A stretch of DNA of 64,000 nt from Polytrichum commune. Taxonomy: Eukaryota > Streptophyta > Polytrichopsida > Polytrichales > Polytrichaceae. Below are positions 43,950 to 57,121 of this stretch, in pieces. The position numbers were made by a program, and so were the translations under genes. The DNA is taken from the NCBI GenBank assembly GCA_950295325.1, contig OX485804.1, positions 8,806,001 through 8,870,000 on the forward strand, given 5' to 3'. The notes beneath the pieces were generated by a model. It was not told where the DNA came from. It saw only the letters and a list, made by a program, of their open reading frames with translations, and did no database searches. Within the stretch, counting starts at the first letter, position 1; each line of letters begins with the position of its first letter.

Positions 43950-46540
43950 TAAAAGTAGAGGGTGTGGTATACAGGAATGCTACGATGAGAGCGGTGAGCG
44001 ATGAGCAGATCTCGTGAGCAAAAAATGTTAATTTAAAACTCAATTTAACGAAAGTTGGGACCCTTATGACCATGGATTTAGCACATATTTGAAATTTAAT
44101 TTGTAATTATAAGGCCCATTTTTTTGGAGTGCCCATTTTCCATAACTAAAAAGTTTCTTAAATGTACCAACGACGCCCTATGACCGTGGGAAAATTCTCT
44201 ATGGTTGAGAAGATGGTGGACTAAATTCTCTTTGGAGTATGACGACCACCAAGTGTAGTGTGATTTGAGAACAACGAAAAGTTGCATTCAATGAGATAAT
44301 TGGAATATTGATAACCACGCCACACTTTATAAATCCAAATACCGATCAATCAAACCAAAAACCAATCAAACCAAAATTCAATCAACCATGAGGTTGTCAC
44401 TACTAGATTCCCTACTTCCAAAGATACTACCCTCATGGCCGCCCTCATCTGAAGTGGAATCTAAGCTATGGCACTCATTATCCACCTCCGCAGAATGCTT
44501 GAAGAAGTCTAAGGCACGGGGGTCATAACGTGGAGACGGGGTACTAGCTTCGGTAGGAGAAGGTTGTGCCGCTAATACCATCGCCATATCATGGGCATAG
44601 ATAGGAAAAGTTAAACCCATGGTGGGAGTACCAAACACATCCGCTCCAAGGCCAAGTCTGAAAAAAACCACAAGAATTGTAAGAAAGAGTATGGAAAGTG
44701 TAAAATTTGAATGGACAAGGAAAATAAGCGAAGAAGGTCATCATACTCACTTACTGCGAGGGCTCTGGCCTCGATCGCTTCAAGGCCGGCGGCCTCTTCT
44801 GCGTGCCTTGTGAAGCCTGCGTGGAAGCAACAACTATGGATGAAGCCTTCACCACAGGCTTAACACTCTTAAGAGGCTTAAGGACTCGGTTGAAGGTGTC
44901 CTCGTCCTCCTCAAGAGCAACGATATGGCGCCCAAGCTGCCTGCATGCATGGATAGAAGTCCCTGTTGCGGAGGAAATATTAGCAAACGGAAAAAAAAAA
45001 AAACTTAGAAATTGAAAACTAGGATATGTTGGCAAGTGAATTAGGACATACCAACGCCTGCATTAACGTCCACCACAACCTCTCCAATGTCCGTAGTGGC
45101 CATGATCAAGGAGGACATGAAAAAAATATCTTTCTCCCGGGGACCACGCCAAGCTTTGGAGCCGTCCATGAGAGGAGTTGCGGTATAATTCATAATGGCA
45201 CCCTCCATGTCGAGCTCAATGCCAAGAGCCTTGAGCTCATTGGCATCGCGAAGGCGAAATGACGAGTGTCGGGGCCGCTTATCAAGGTCGGATCCAATTG
45301 TTTTCGTGGCACGAACAAGTAGTACAACTTGGAAGAGGTTGGTGGTCTTGTCCTTATGCTTAGCTGAATGTAGGCGAAGGCGGTTGACTCCCAACCACTC
45401 CTTGAAGATGGTGAACCCAAAAGCAGCGAAATGTCCTCAATGCTCTCCCTGAAGTCACCATTGTCATCTGGATGAAAGAGGAGGAGAGCTCCATCGTCAT
45501 GCAGGATCTCGTCCGCGAAATCGAAGAGTTCACCAATAAAATCGGGATCTAATGCATTCCAGGAAGGTACACTATAGGAAGGATCGGAGACATTGGGCAC
45601 GGGCAGGTTCTCAGGGATGTCAGCAATGACAAGATCAGCCATGCCCACATCTGACCTCGTGACGCCTAGAGCTCTCTTAGGATGGGAGGGTGGAAGAGAA
45701 AGAATGAACTCCGAAACCTCCTGAAAATGACGACGTTGATGGACAATGGAGGCATTCAAGATGCATTCTAAAACAATAGGAGGACGCCTAGTAGATGAAA
45801 GAACGGGCAGTGGAGGCGGCCTGGACAGAGTAGGTACTTGACTAAGAGTTGCAGTGGATGCAACAACCGCCTCAGGTGAAGCAGGAGGATCATCCTCCAC
45901 AGTCTTGAGCTTCCTCGCGCGCTTCTTCAGTGAAGACTCGTCTTGAGTCGCACGCTTCCTCCTCTTGGACTTCTGAGTGTTGGCCTCATCGACAGTCGCA
46001 ACAACCTCATCCGCCTCCGGAAGCTGACTGACGAGGAGAACAACCTCATCGCTTTGACAAGGAGGCTCTCCACCGGAGAGCCGAATCTTCAAGGCCGCCT
46101 CCTCATCCGGTTGCCACGTCCTCTTACATTCCAAGAACCAGCAACACTCGCGGAGATGCGGGAGGGAGAAGTAGCGCTTTTGAAGCGGGGAAAAAACGAA
46201 GGTGGGCGAAGAGGAATCTGACCATGCGTCTAGAAATGGAGGGAGCTTCTTCAAAGCCTTCTTCTTGAATAGCTCGTGCTTGATGTACCTTCACAACCAA
46301 GTAAGGCCAATTAGCAACTTAGAAAACATATGGGTTGATATGAATGAAGAAAACAATAGATGTGTTAACTAACGTACCAAAAAATTAAGCGTTTGACAAT
46401 GTTGTCACCGCCTTTGACATCCTTCCACCACGTCCCTTTGCCGTATATATCTGACCCTGAAAAGTGACCAAAGAACGCCTTATCCCATAGACAGATTCGC
46501 CACTTCTCCAAGTAGTCCGGTGTCGTGATGTGGACGGTCT

Positions 46541-47778
46541 ATTAGTTAGAATTTAGATATTTTATTTGTTTTCGTTATTTTTAAGTTGATCTTAGTTAGG
46601 TAAAAACCGGTCTTAAGTTGAAGATCGAATGAATTGGTAGATGGATGTGGTAGGTAGAATTGGATTTACCGGCGGGCCAATAGCTAACCACCTAGGAGTT
46701 CTAGAAGGTTTTTACTTTAAATTCCTATTGGCTTGCCGAATTAGCCTTTAGTCCCAAACTTCCTATTTCTAGCGAGATAAAGGTTCTAGAAACCTTTAAC
46801 CCCATATCTTTTCTATTTCTAGTAGGATAAGGATTCTAAAAACCTTTAACCCCAAAGGTCACCCATTAGCAAGCCACTTGGAGGGGTTCTAGAGGACCTT
46901 ACCTCGATGGTTTCCTATTGGCCGAAGGGGGGCAAGGTGGAAAACTATTTAAGGGGTGTTAGAAGAGTGGTTAAGGGGGGACCATTAGTATTTTGAAGTT
47001 GATACTTGTGTAGGATCGAGGGAGCTTAGAGCATTTTGAGAGGAATAAATGCTTAGAAGGCTCATCTACACAAAAGGGTGTGGAGGTGTAGCATTTAGAG
47101 TGACTAGATTGCACTAGGTGCACTACTTGTTGAGTTTTATTGGTTATGAACTTGAGCAGAACTTTATAGTAAAAGATTTGTCAATTATGGATGATCGGAG
47201 TGTTCAATGGATATGAAAATTTGAGGGATTGTTTATTATGAGTTATGGAAGATATGGTAAAAATTTGAGAGCTTCAGTCATTGGCATAAAAAAGTTATTA
47301 AGAGTTGAAGGGAAGGGTGTCTAGGAACAAAGCCAACTAAACTAGCAAGGTTTGAAAATATGTATCTTTTAGAGGGTTATAGATATGGATACCAAAATTT
47401 GAGACCACCTTTTGAACTTACACATCTATCTTGTGTATAAATCTGAGATTTATTAGACATAAGAGTAGGAAGTTATTAAAGTTTTAGTGACCGGGTGTTT
47501 TATCACAGGATTCATGCTAGGTAGTTAGATATAGAATATAATGCATAACTTTTGTATATGAACTCTGATTGTGCTCAAATTTGATGGGAATGTTTTTGAT
47601 AAGGTACTTAATAAGTGTACCAAATTTCACTTGAAGAAGATGAGTTGGTTTTGAGTTATACTATTATGAAGTTTAGAGGGATCACATTGAGAGAGATTTA
47701 CATCAAGAGTATAGGAGAAGGAAAACTACTATATTTTTTTTAAATACTACCATAAAATAGAAGCCCGGCGCTTACCGG
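46541..47778. other. ~1.2-kb AT-rich intron or insertion splitting an exon of copy A
   Basis: Copy C has one exon (62283-62042) where copy A has its coding match split: LEEAAVKELSDILNALGG lies at 47892-47775 and LEKWRICLWDKAFF at 46536-46370. The intervening DNA has no open frame. It contains an internal ~60-bp duplication (CCTATTTCTAG..GATAA..TTCTA) at about 46751-46860. A donor-like CCG|GTAAGC is present at its 5' side, so it may be spliced as an intron. No target duplication is visible. Confidence 0.5.
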
Positions 47779-48649
47779 ATAGTGCACATTTTCCTTGACA
47801 CCGGCAATGAATCAACTTCCACGTCTCCGTCAAGCCCACCCAATGCATTTAGTATATCGGATAACTCCTTGACCGCGGCCTCTTCTAGCTGTGGATAAAT
47901 TCAATGCTAAGATAAGAATTGGCACAAAATGAAGAGTTGAAAGGTAAAGAATGATAAGGAATATACATGTACTCCCGCCCAGAACGCTGTTTTATTGAGC
48001 CAAGGTTTCAAGGTGTCCTCGCTTGCTGGACTTTTGGGAAACCGGATAGCTTCACGATTGAAACTTCCACTATTCCACCACTTTAGCCAACGGACTTTAT
48101 AATCTGGCTCCACAGCAGTTGTGGCAATGAGTTGCAATTTCTCCAATGTCATCTCAATCTTCTGAGAATGGTGGGCGCTATAATGCCTAGTAATCTGAAA
48201 CAAATGCAATCAAAATAGAAGGCGGATTAAATTTAAGAATATATACCGAGAAAATGCTGAAAAGTATGCGAGCAATACGGAAGGTATAATTCCAAGGGTG
48301 AAGACACAGAAATTACCTCATCTTGGAACATCAGACCTTTCAATCAACGCCGTCCACCTAGAAATCCAGCAATTGAAACCTTTCATCCTCCTCTCATCAG
48401 ACCATAAACCACCACTAACTAACCTAGGTAGACCTCAGGGCCTCTCTCCCTACTACCTATAGAGCATACAACCACATATTACACATTCAAGCCTTCACAT
48501 CAGACCTCTATTCAGACCTCCCTAGCCAAGCCGAACAGCCATAAACCACCACTAACTATCCTAGTTGGCCCTCAATTACTCGATTCCCTGAGCACCAAAA
48601 AAATAAAAATAAAAATAAAAATAAAAAAATCTGAAGGAGGCACCCAAAG

Positions 48650-49389
48650 GGTCTGTCGGATCCGACAGACCATTTAGGCCCCCCCACCAGACCTCGCAAG
48701 CATCCACCTATGGATTTTATATCCACCAATCTAACCTTACCCCCCTCTATTCAGACCTATGACGATCCTACCTCTAGAGCATACAATCAAATATTAATCA
48801 TTCAGACCCTCACATCAGACCCCTCAAGCTACTACATTTCCAGCATACTAGCAAAAATTAAACCGTACAGCCCTCATTTCAGACCACTCAAGCTACTACC
48901 ATTCCAGCATATTAGCAAAAATTAAACCTCACAGCCTTCATTTCAGACCACTCAAGCTACTACCATTCCAGCATATTAGCAAAAATTAAACCTCTCAGCC
49001 CTCATTTCAGACCACTCAAGCTACTACCATTCCAGCATATTAGCAAAAATTAAACCTCACAACCCTCATTTCAGACCATTAGGGCCCTCACATCAGACCT
49101 CTATTCAGACCTCACTAGCCAAGCTGAAAAACCATAAACCACCACTAACTAGCCTAGTTGGCCCTAGTTTACTCAATTCCATGTGCACCTAGAAATCCAG
49201 CAATTGAAACGTTTCACCCCCCTCTCATCAGACCCTCAAACAAAACATTTCAACCATAAAACACCACTAACTAACCTAGTTGGACCTTAGTTTACACGAT
49301 TCCCTGAGCACCCAGACCTCAGAAATTAAAAAAAAACATATGTGAGCTTCTGTGGGAGGCACCCAATGGTCTATCGGATACGGCAGACC
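48650..49389. repeat. Palindrome family II sites and 64-bp tandem array
   Basis: 48650-48671 is a perfect 22-bp palindrome centred on CTGTCGGATCCGACAG; 49368-49389 is a degenerate copy. Between them, about 48806-49080 is a tandem array with a 64-bp period (CAGACCACTCAAGCTACTAC, then CCAGCATATTAGCAAAAATT), about four units. A (AAAAAT)n tract lies at about 48598-48630. All are inside a large intron of copy A. Confidence 0.85.
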
Positions 49390-49399
49390 AAGAGAAATT

Positions 49400-52330
49400 A
49401 CCTCCTCTAGGAACTGTTTTCCGAGGGCCGGGTTTGCTGTAGTTAGTTTTTTGGTTACAAACAAAACCCAGGGAAACACTCAGGGAAGACTTAAAAGGTG
49501 ATTTCTATATCATCTAGGTGTCTTAGATAAGGTTCATTAGAGAAAACATAAGGTTATATCACCTCTTTTCAGATTAAAATAGACAATTAGTTTAGGGGTA
49601 AGGGATAAAAAACATTTAAAAGATCACTCCGTTTCAGTACATGCAAAGGTGACAGTCCCTCACCTCACTCTACTTTCCCAGTCAATTGTCTGGCAGTGAG
49701 TTCATTTTAATTGGACCAAGTGCGGTGCAAAATCATAGGCATAGCCATAGTCAATAGTCTTGCGATAGTATCCCATTTATGTCTCTTTACCAAAGCCAAG
49801 GGCACTCTGGTGTAGACCATAGTCTTTCATTGATTAAACCCTTTTAATGTAACTTGGAAAAAGACAGTGCCGTAATCCCTTCGGGATAGTCAGTATCCTT
49901 TAATTAGATTCCATTTTAATTAAACAGTCCGACAATCGTCTTTTACCTGGTATCGGCCAAAGCAATCAACATCTCTTTCCTCAAGGCCATAAGTCCAAAA
50001 CCACGTAGGCGCGTTAACATATTCTCACATCACTCCTGAACTGATTTTAGTTATTTAAAATTCCAATTCAATATTCTTAAATCACCAGACAATTGATTCA
50101 ACAACTCATCTCATTATTATAAACAAGGTTAAGCAATTCAATTATTAGAGATGGTAAAAGTTCAATTTAACCTTAGTTCCTTCAAGATTTTAGTAAGCAA
50201 TCAATTCTTACCGATATAGTAAGCAGCACGTCCTGTTGTTCTCACCGCATCGAGCTAATCCTTCGCAGACCATAGTCTCAACATATTATCCGTTCAACTT
50301 CCACCATAGACTTGAACAGTTTCTCCATTTACACGAAGAAGACGATAGTCTGACTCTTCGCTCAATTGGATTGTACACTAGAATCCGGGCTACAACCTCC
50401 CAACATTTTCACATATTACCATGACATTACTCCCTTCACCCAAATTACTTTGGAGAATGAAATCACATCAATGACAATTGACTTGGTGTGTACTCCACTT
50501 TAGAGGCACTTTAAGAATCAGTAAGAACAAAGGTGGAAAGTCTATGGCCTCTTAACTATTTCATACACACGAGCAAAAGAGTGATACATTAAAATACTTA
50601 TGCTTTGTCATTCAACCTTAAACTGAGGATTATTCATAAATTAACTGTAAGATCTCTCTTGAAGCAACATACTTCATACACTTTTAAGGTATTGGAGAAT
50701 ATTAAAACATAGACATGTCCTCATAACTTAACTCATTATGACCATTGTCATCACAGAACTTAAGTATCAGGGATTATATTCCAAATTAATATCACAGTAA
50801 TGGTCCCCTAATCAACCAAGTTATATTCATGCACCAATCTTTTGTGCAGTCTCGATGATATATTATCGGTCAACTGTATAGTCGGATCTATCTATGATGA
50901 GGGAGAACTAACAGTGAGTCACAGATGAACCGGATAAGTTGGAGAATTAACCGGTTGAAGTTCAATACTACGAGAGAATTACCGATCACTTTTAAAGGAA
51001 TTTATAGAATATACTTCAAATTAATATAGAGAAACCGAAGGATGTCCACATGTAACCGGTTCAACCTGCAAACACTGGGAACTCAACCGAGGATGCCCAA
51101 AAATTCTCTCCGATCACTCGAGTCCCGAAGCAAATCGGTTGAATTAACAGTAGGTAGGGAACGAAAGTAAGACTATAGCCTGGTTTCAATCCGCAACCAC
51201 AGATAACCAAGACAATGGACTGTTTACATGCATTGGCTAATAACTACATTTTCGAGTGCAATCAGAATGTTAATTAACTGCAGAGATTCCCAGATTACTT
51301 ATTACTGCATCCGTATCCCTGAACTGTAATTCCATAATCCCACTCACTGATAATCACAAGTATTCCCAAATTTGACACTGATGGGCGAAAGTTGTTTGCA
51401 GCATTAATTTGACATATCAACGATCATCACAAACTTCACATTCACCGAACGGTTATCCTTGCATGAGGTATTAATCCAAATTATATTACTAAACTCATTT
51501 TGATACATCCTAATCGGACACAGACCATAGACTGAATCTGATTTATTTCACGCTTACAGAACACGAAATAATTGAGTTACTGACCCCTCAGCCTCTACGA
51601 ATTAACTGAAATCACGGTGTTCTATCAACCTTCTAATTTAAGCGCAAGATAAACAAGGATAATGCCAACATAAACAGACTATTGACATTGCCTAACTCAA
51701 TATCTGAAGTTCGCATTAACACAATATTGAAATTAGACAATGGCCTGAAATAAAATCACTGCAGAACTCCGTACACCGTCTGCTCATAATTCACAAAGAC
51801 AGGAAATGCGTATATAATTTCTTACTCCATTGAAAACAACCGGTAATTGCAATACAGATTGCAAGTACACAATCAATGCAGTTCAACAACTTTATAATAA
51901 TTCTCAAAATTAAGATAGTTCAACTCTGCTCAAAAGTCAAAGGTAAACAGGCTATGGTCCGGCCCTAGAGGAATCACTCCCCTCGGCCAAAGCGAATCTT
52001 CACACCATTTGTTTTAAACTCTTTTGGCTCAAAAAAAGAGCTTCATTCCCTTTTAGTTTCAAATTGCACTAACTAGGCTCAAAAATAGCTACCACATTTG
52101 CGATCGATTGTTGCTTATTAAACTTGTGTCCAAGTTCCTCAATCGTCTTCTTTATCACAACGTCCAATACTTCATCCAACCCATTTCATGACTGCTCCTC
52201 AAGAGGCACTTCCTCTTTGTAGATTTGGGCTGCCTCATCTACCGCATCGGCTATCTCTTGCTGAACATGTATGCTCAATTGTTAGATCATGACTAAGAGT
52301 AATGAATGCGAATTAGAAGGTTGAGGAATT
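49400..52330. other. Large gene-free intronic stretch of copy A
   Basis: About 2.9 kb of AT-rich DNA without a supportable exon. Short AACCGGTT-containing segments recur near 50930-51070 and elsewhere, suggesting transposon remains, but I found no terminal repeats or protein domain. A short open stretch at about 52190-52330 (QEIADAVDEAAQIYKEEVPL on the minus strand) could be an exon of copy A. Confidence 0.45.
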
Positions 52331-53606
52331 TGGAGTGACTTACATTGAATATGAAGGATACCATAAGATCATGGGTCAGCAAGTACTAAGGGCTCTTAGG
52401 GCCTCTGCTCTTGCACGCTTGGAATTGCGACTCGGTCAATAATGGTTGGTAGTAGCTAAGATCATACGAACCGTATTTTTGAATGCAGTGTAGAGTGTGT
52501 ACGAGGCTAGTTTTAACGTGCGCGGTTTGGTTAGCCCTGTTGCGGTTGAGAAAAATGCCATTAGATGCCAATCATAAAATGAAAGAAACTAAAATTTGAA
52601 AAAATATAATACTTACTTATTGATGTCATACATTGCGTTAAGAACATCCCCACGTCCACCCGTTATGTCAAGGACGACACATTCTGGGCAACCATGCTTC
52701 TCGTACCATACAACATCGTCCTTGTGCTCTGATTCGATACACTCCTTTCATGCAAGTAAGCGATGATTACCATCATAGACAAATAATATACATCCACTGA
52801 GGCTCATCAAGTCTTTATCCGCGTGCAAAAAAAATTCAAACTTATCATTTTTTGCACCCCATAGCTCTCCCCATTCACGCCTGTCTTTCGCCGAAATGAA
52901 TCGATTATTTCCAGACTCATTTGTAGTAGACACATACAAAGTGGAAGACCCAGCTCGGTATCCAAATTGAAATGCCGCCATGAGCTTTGTAACGTCGCTG
53001 CGGAGGGTTAGGCGAACCAATGGCATGTGAACCAACCTGCAAAGGGGGATTCTCATGGAGGATTTTTCCACCGGTTGTATCCTCATGCCCTCAACAACTG
53101 AGAAGCTATCTTTCTTTAAATTGTGGCGAATCCGATACTCCATTGCACGAACACCCACATCCGACTCTGCAGGAAATTTGCAAAGGGGCTTCCCAGGTGT
53201 CTGGGGTTCGCTATTACCGGGTGTAAGCCTAGTAGTTTCAGCACATGACAACGGAGACACTTGTTCTTTATGCTCCTCAATACTAAGGGATGACCCACCG
53301 CCAATGCGAACTCCAACATCCAATGACTCTCCATCCTCAACCATCTCGACGATCTGCTGACAAGAAATTTCTTGCACACATGAAAAACAATCAAGTGAAC
53401 AAAGGCTGCATCAGACCTCGCAAACATCCACCTATGGATTTTATATCCAGAAATCTAACCTTACCCCCCTCTACCTATAGAGCTAACAACCTTCTCCTTC
53501 TCCTTCTGGTGGGTTTGAAGCAAGGGTTATGGGTTCACCGCTCACATACTTCGCCGCTCCGCTCACACAAACTTCGCCGCCTACAGACGTCGCCGCTCAC
53601 CCTCTG

Positions 53607-54076
53607 AGACTAGGAGGCACAAGGATAAGGCCATGAGCTATGCGTAGCTCATGGCGTGGTGATTCTAGAAAGCTCAAGAATACCTCAATCGGAGGTGTGA
53701 GCTAGGAGTTATGGCCATTTGAGTGGGGCGCTGTCGCGGGACAGCGCCCTGGTCCAGCAGTGCCTGGGAGTGATTCCCAGGACTGCCAAGGTTCAAACAG
53801 GCATAACGTTGTCAATACTTGCCTGAATGGGTCAAGTGAGGGGTCCATCGGCATCTACGTGAAGCGTAGATGAAGATGGAGTGGTTGGTTGTTGGAATCA
53901 AACATCATACAAGAAAATTATGATGGTCTGAAGCTGCCTATGAACTATGAACTATATGGTCCGGGGTAGGAGGAGCTAACCATTAGCATGGCGGTATGCG
54001 AAGGGTTAGTACTCGTAACTTTTGCTAGAAATGGAAATTGGCAAGATTTTTAAGGGAATTAGCAAGGGTTGCGACA
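53607..54076 (+). repeat. Hairpin-chain repeat, copy 2 (internally deleted)
   Basis: Second copy of the repeat at 39041-39856. Stem-loops seen here: 53631-53654 (CCATGAGCTA/TAGCTCATGG, loop TGCG), the GGGCGCTGTC/GACAGCGCCC stem near 53726-53749, 53763-53781 (CCTGGGA/TCCCAGG, loop GTGAT) and 53852-53872 (CATCTACG/CGTAGATG, loop TGAAG). The left edge abuts a segment repeated at about 54790-54875, and the right edge abuts the 142-bp array. These junctions define both ends of the element. Confidence 0.8.
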
Positions 54077-54084
54077 ATCCAGCC

Positions 54085-54625
54085 ACACTAGGAAGCCACC
54101 AAAAATCAGATAATAACCCCACATTTCTGCCCCCAGTTCTCACCTTGAACCTCCCGGAAATCAAAAGCAAGGTGCTCATATCTGCTCCTAGCTCTAACCT
54201 CTAATCTCACTAAGGACCATCCAACCACCCTAGGAAGCCACCAAAAATCAAATAATAACCTCACATTTCTACCCCTAGCTCTCACCTTGAACCTCCCGGA
54301 AATCAAAAGCGAGGTGCCCATATCTGCCCCTAGCTCTAACCTCTAACCTCACTAAGGACCATCCAACCACCCTAGGAAGCCACCAAAAATCAAATAATAA
54401 CCTCACATTTCTACCCCCAGCTCTCACCTTAAACCTCCCGGAAATCAAAAGCGAGGTGCCCATATCTGCCCCTAGCTCTAACCTCTAACCTCACTAAGGA
54501 CCATCCAACCACCCTAGGAAGCCACCAAAAATCAAATAATAACCTCACATTTCTGCCCCCAGCTCTCACCTTGAACCTCCCGAAAATAAAAAACGATGTG
54601 CACATATATGCCCCTAGGGGTCTGT
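54085..54625. repeat. 142-bp tandem repeat, about 3.8 units
   Basis: Units share CACCCTAGGAAGCCACCAAA, CAAATAATAACCTCACATTT and CCTCCCGGAAATCAAAAGC. The last landmark falls at about 54157, 54299, 54441 and 54583. Several similar ORFs on both strands come from this periodicity and are not genes. Confidence 0.9.
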
Positions 54626-55197
54626 CGGATCCGACAGTGCCTCTAACTCTAAATTCAAAGAAAAAGAAAGCTGAAGAAAGAAAGAAACGAAACGAACGAA
54701 CGAACCGAACCGCACCGCACCGCACCGCACGGCCTGGCCCGCGCCCGCTCTAGCTCCTTCTCCTTCTCCGTCTTTTTCTTTATTTAAGGATGCCTAGTGG
54801 GTTTGAAGCAAGGGTTATGGATTCGCCGCTCCACTCACACAGACTTCGCCGCCTATAGATGTCGCCGCTCACACAAGTTTCTCCGCTCACAAGTATCACA
54901 ACTCACAGATTTCACAACTCAGAGAGGCCGGCTCCCTCACAAATCGCACAGGTACTACGACGACACAACAATTCTCTCACAGAAGTAACAACAAATTTAG
55001 GGTCCAAGTGTTTGTTTGTAAAACCAACAACGAAAATGGAACCTCCACTACTACGGAGTCAAAGCTGGTTTAGGGAAGTAATGGGAGCCCTAAACCACAA
55101 GCCACTCTAAGTGAGCATTTATCCACCCTAAGAGGCCATCAAAAATCAATTAGCGAGGTGCACATATCTGCCCCCAGGGGTCTGTCGGATCCGACAG
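54622..55197. repeat. Palindrome family II, two further perfect cores
   Basis: CTGTCGGATCCGACAG occurs exactly at 54622-54637 and 55182-55197. Both are preceded by CACATAT(A/C)TGCCCC and AGGGGT, so a longer repeat unit carries them. The DNA between includes CGAAC and CGCAC microsatellite runs near 54690-54730. Confidence 0.85.
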
Positions 55198-55651
55198 TGC
55201 CCCTAGGCTCCCACTTCGAACCTCACTATGACCATCCAGCCACCGAAATTCATATGATCACCTCTCATCTCTGGCCCCCAAGCTATCACATCGAACCACA
55301 CTAAGAGCATCCAGCCACCCTACAAAGCCACCAAAATTTTTGCCCCCCCCCCCCAGCTTTCACCTTGAACCTCACTAAGGATCATCCAGCTCTCACCTCA
55401 AACCTCACTAAGGAGCCCTTTGCCAACCCTAAACCAGCCATCTAAAGTCATTTGCGAGGTTCAAATTTCATCCCCCAGGGCTCTCACCTCAAACCTCTCC
55501 ACGGGGTGACCACTGCCCTTCCCTCGAGCCACTCCCCCGCTCCAAATCGTGGCTGCAACCCTGCAAGCCTAGTTCAGAGGTCTGTTGTAATGCGGGGAAC
55601 AATGGTAGGCTACTGCCGCGGCAGTCTTGTTCCCTTCCACTTGTGACGGTC

Positions 55652-56063
55652 TCATTGTGATGTCGAGTGCTTCGACAGGCCCACACTTGTTGCCTTCTCT
55701 AGCTCACGAATACAACCCCTAATTTCTAGTGCATATATGTTAACATCGACTTGAGGTTCATACCTGGGTCTCGCAAATTCTCGATAGATCATGTGATATC
55801 TCCACTTGTCTGGTCGTACCCACTCCAGCTTCCTTGCTAGCAATGTCTTCACCACTGTGAGTCTGGCTTCTCCGTATACGAGACCTTGACCGTATACGGT
55901 CTGGGGAGAATTCCAATGCCTTGACTGTGCTGTTTAAGCTATCATATCGTTGTTTCGGTGGTCTCATCCTAGATGCCCTTAATTGCTTCCTGCTTGAGAA
56001 AAGTGCCTTCCTCCTCCTCTTCGCCTTTGGTTTCACTAACTCTATCGGCGAGGACCTTGTCAT
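55652..56063 (-). CDS. Possible 5' exon(s) of copy A, basic N-terminus
   Basis: From the ATG at 56063 the frame reads MTRSSPIELVKPKAKRRRK, a very basic, nuclear-signal-like stretch, to about 55860. There the better-looking frame changes to VKTLLARKLEWVRPDKWRYH ... VDVNIYALEIRGCIRELEK, ending near a possible donor at about 55690. The overlap means either a frameshift or a short intron with acceptor CACAG at about 55860. Orientation and position fit the start of copy A, but I could not demonstrate splicing to the exon at 53377. Confidence 0.35.
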
Positions 56064-57121
56064 GTAACTAAACCGGCTTCACAAATTCTACACTTCCCCC
56101 CTCTGTGAACATCACTCTATCAATGTATGTGTCTCGCCTATATTACATCCACACTAATATTCCATCCCATAATCTCGTTCACATAATGTCGATATGTTTT
56201 GATTACAGTCAAGTTGCTATAAACATATAAGGAATCATAGAAAGGAACATTAAAAGAATGAACACGGATGTCTAATAACATTTATAGAAATAATCCAGAA
56301 GTAATCTAAAAATGAAGAATATCATGTTTTATAAAAATAAAATTGATAGTACAAATGATAATACATAATTCAAACTAAACTAATTGAAAGAAATATTCTG
56401 TATAGCCATACCTTGACGATACTCTTCCAACTAAACTAACCTATTCTAGCTTCTCCTTAAAGGTTAATGCTCTTCCCTTGCCCATTTCAATCCTCCACTC
56501 CAAAAGAAACACTTTACTTTAGGGTGTCCCTTATATCCACTAAATGGTTCACGTGGTCTCTGGTGTATTTATAAGTACGTCACTCGGCATCCAGCCTCAT
56601 GTTTGTTATTAATATATCTATTTTGGATTGGCATATGATCATGACTAACTTAAGTAATTGCTCCACTGCATTTTCAATTTTAATTCAAATTGCTCAATAA
56701 ACATGACGGTGACAAATATGGCAAAGGGCCCCAGAAGCGTATTCGTTGTTAATACCAATGTTGCATTCTAATGTTTGGCATTTTCTATTCCTGAGCTACT
56801 ATCATGTTTAGTATGTATGCCTGTTATTGGATTCTATTATTTTTAAACAAATACTATTTTGTCTAGTAGAATGTCTACCATGACTTGGCTGATATAATTT
56901 GGAGTATCGTGACCTACTTACCGCTCTCTTTCAGACTCCTTGGTTTAGGGTGTTACACATTTAGAAGTATCATTCATGCTTTCCTTCATGGATCATCCGT
57001 CATTTGGATCATGTCCATCATCGTTGTCTTTGGCAATGCATTTCTAATAAATAGGTATCCCACAATGTTGAGAAACCTCTTCCATATTTCCGTCATCGCG
57101 CAAGTCCTCATTCCCCTCATC
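56064..57121. other. Spacer between copy A and the transposase
   Basis: AT-rich, non-coding in appearance. The transposase frame is open back to about 56885 without a convincing start. No terminal inverted repeat of the transposon was found here by eye. Confidence 0.45.

Larger units (their letters stand above)
44386..53377 (-). pseudogene. Copy A: ParB-like + class beta methyltransferase-like fusion, broken
   Basis: Recognisable exons, 5' to 3': ParB-like 53377-52620 (IPLCRLVHMPLVRLT ... CILFVYDGNHRLLA, then an in-frame TGA at about 52750 and KECIESEHKDD); 52570-52385 (ANQTAHVKTSLVHTLH); about 48140-47965 (KVRWLKWWNSG); 47892-47775; 46536-46370 (WRICLWDKAFF); 46288-45052 (basic linker, then DLVIADIPENLPVPN as altered motif IV, HDDGALLLFHP, and DVNAGVG as the start of motif I); 44962-44755 (TSIHACRQLGRHIVALEED completes motif I/II); and 44657-44386 with an acidic tail. 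The motif order IV before X/I is that of class beta N4/N6 methyltransferases. Lesions are the TGA and a 1-nt frameshift near 45440. Large introns are filled with repeats. Exons 3-8 align with copy C. Confidence 0.6.

Noticed and set aside
54085-54750. Several similar ORFs of 60-98 codons on the minus strand (GRFKVRAGGRNVRLLFDFW type)
   Set aside because: They arise from the 142-bp tandem array and repeat with its period; not a protein family.
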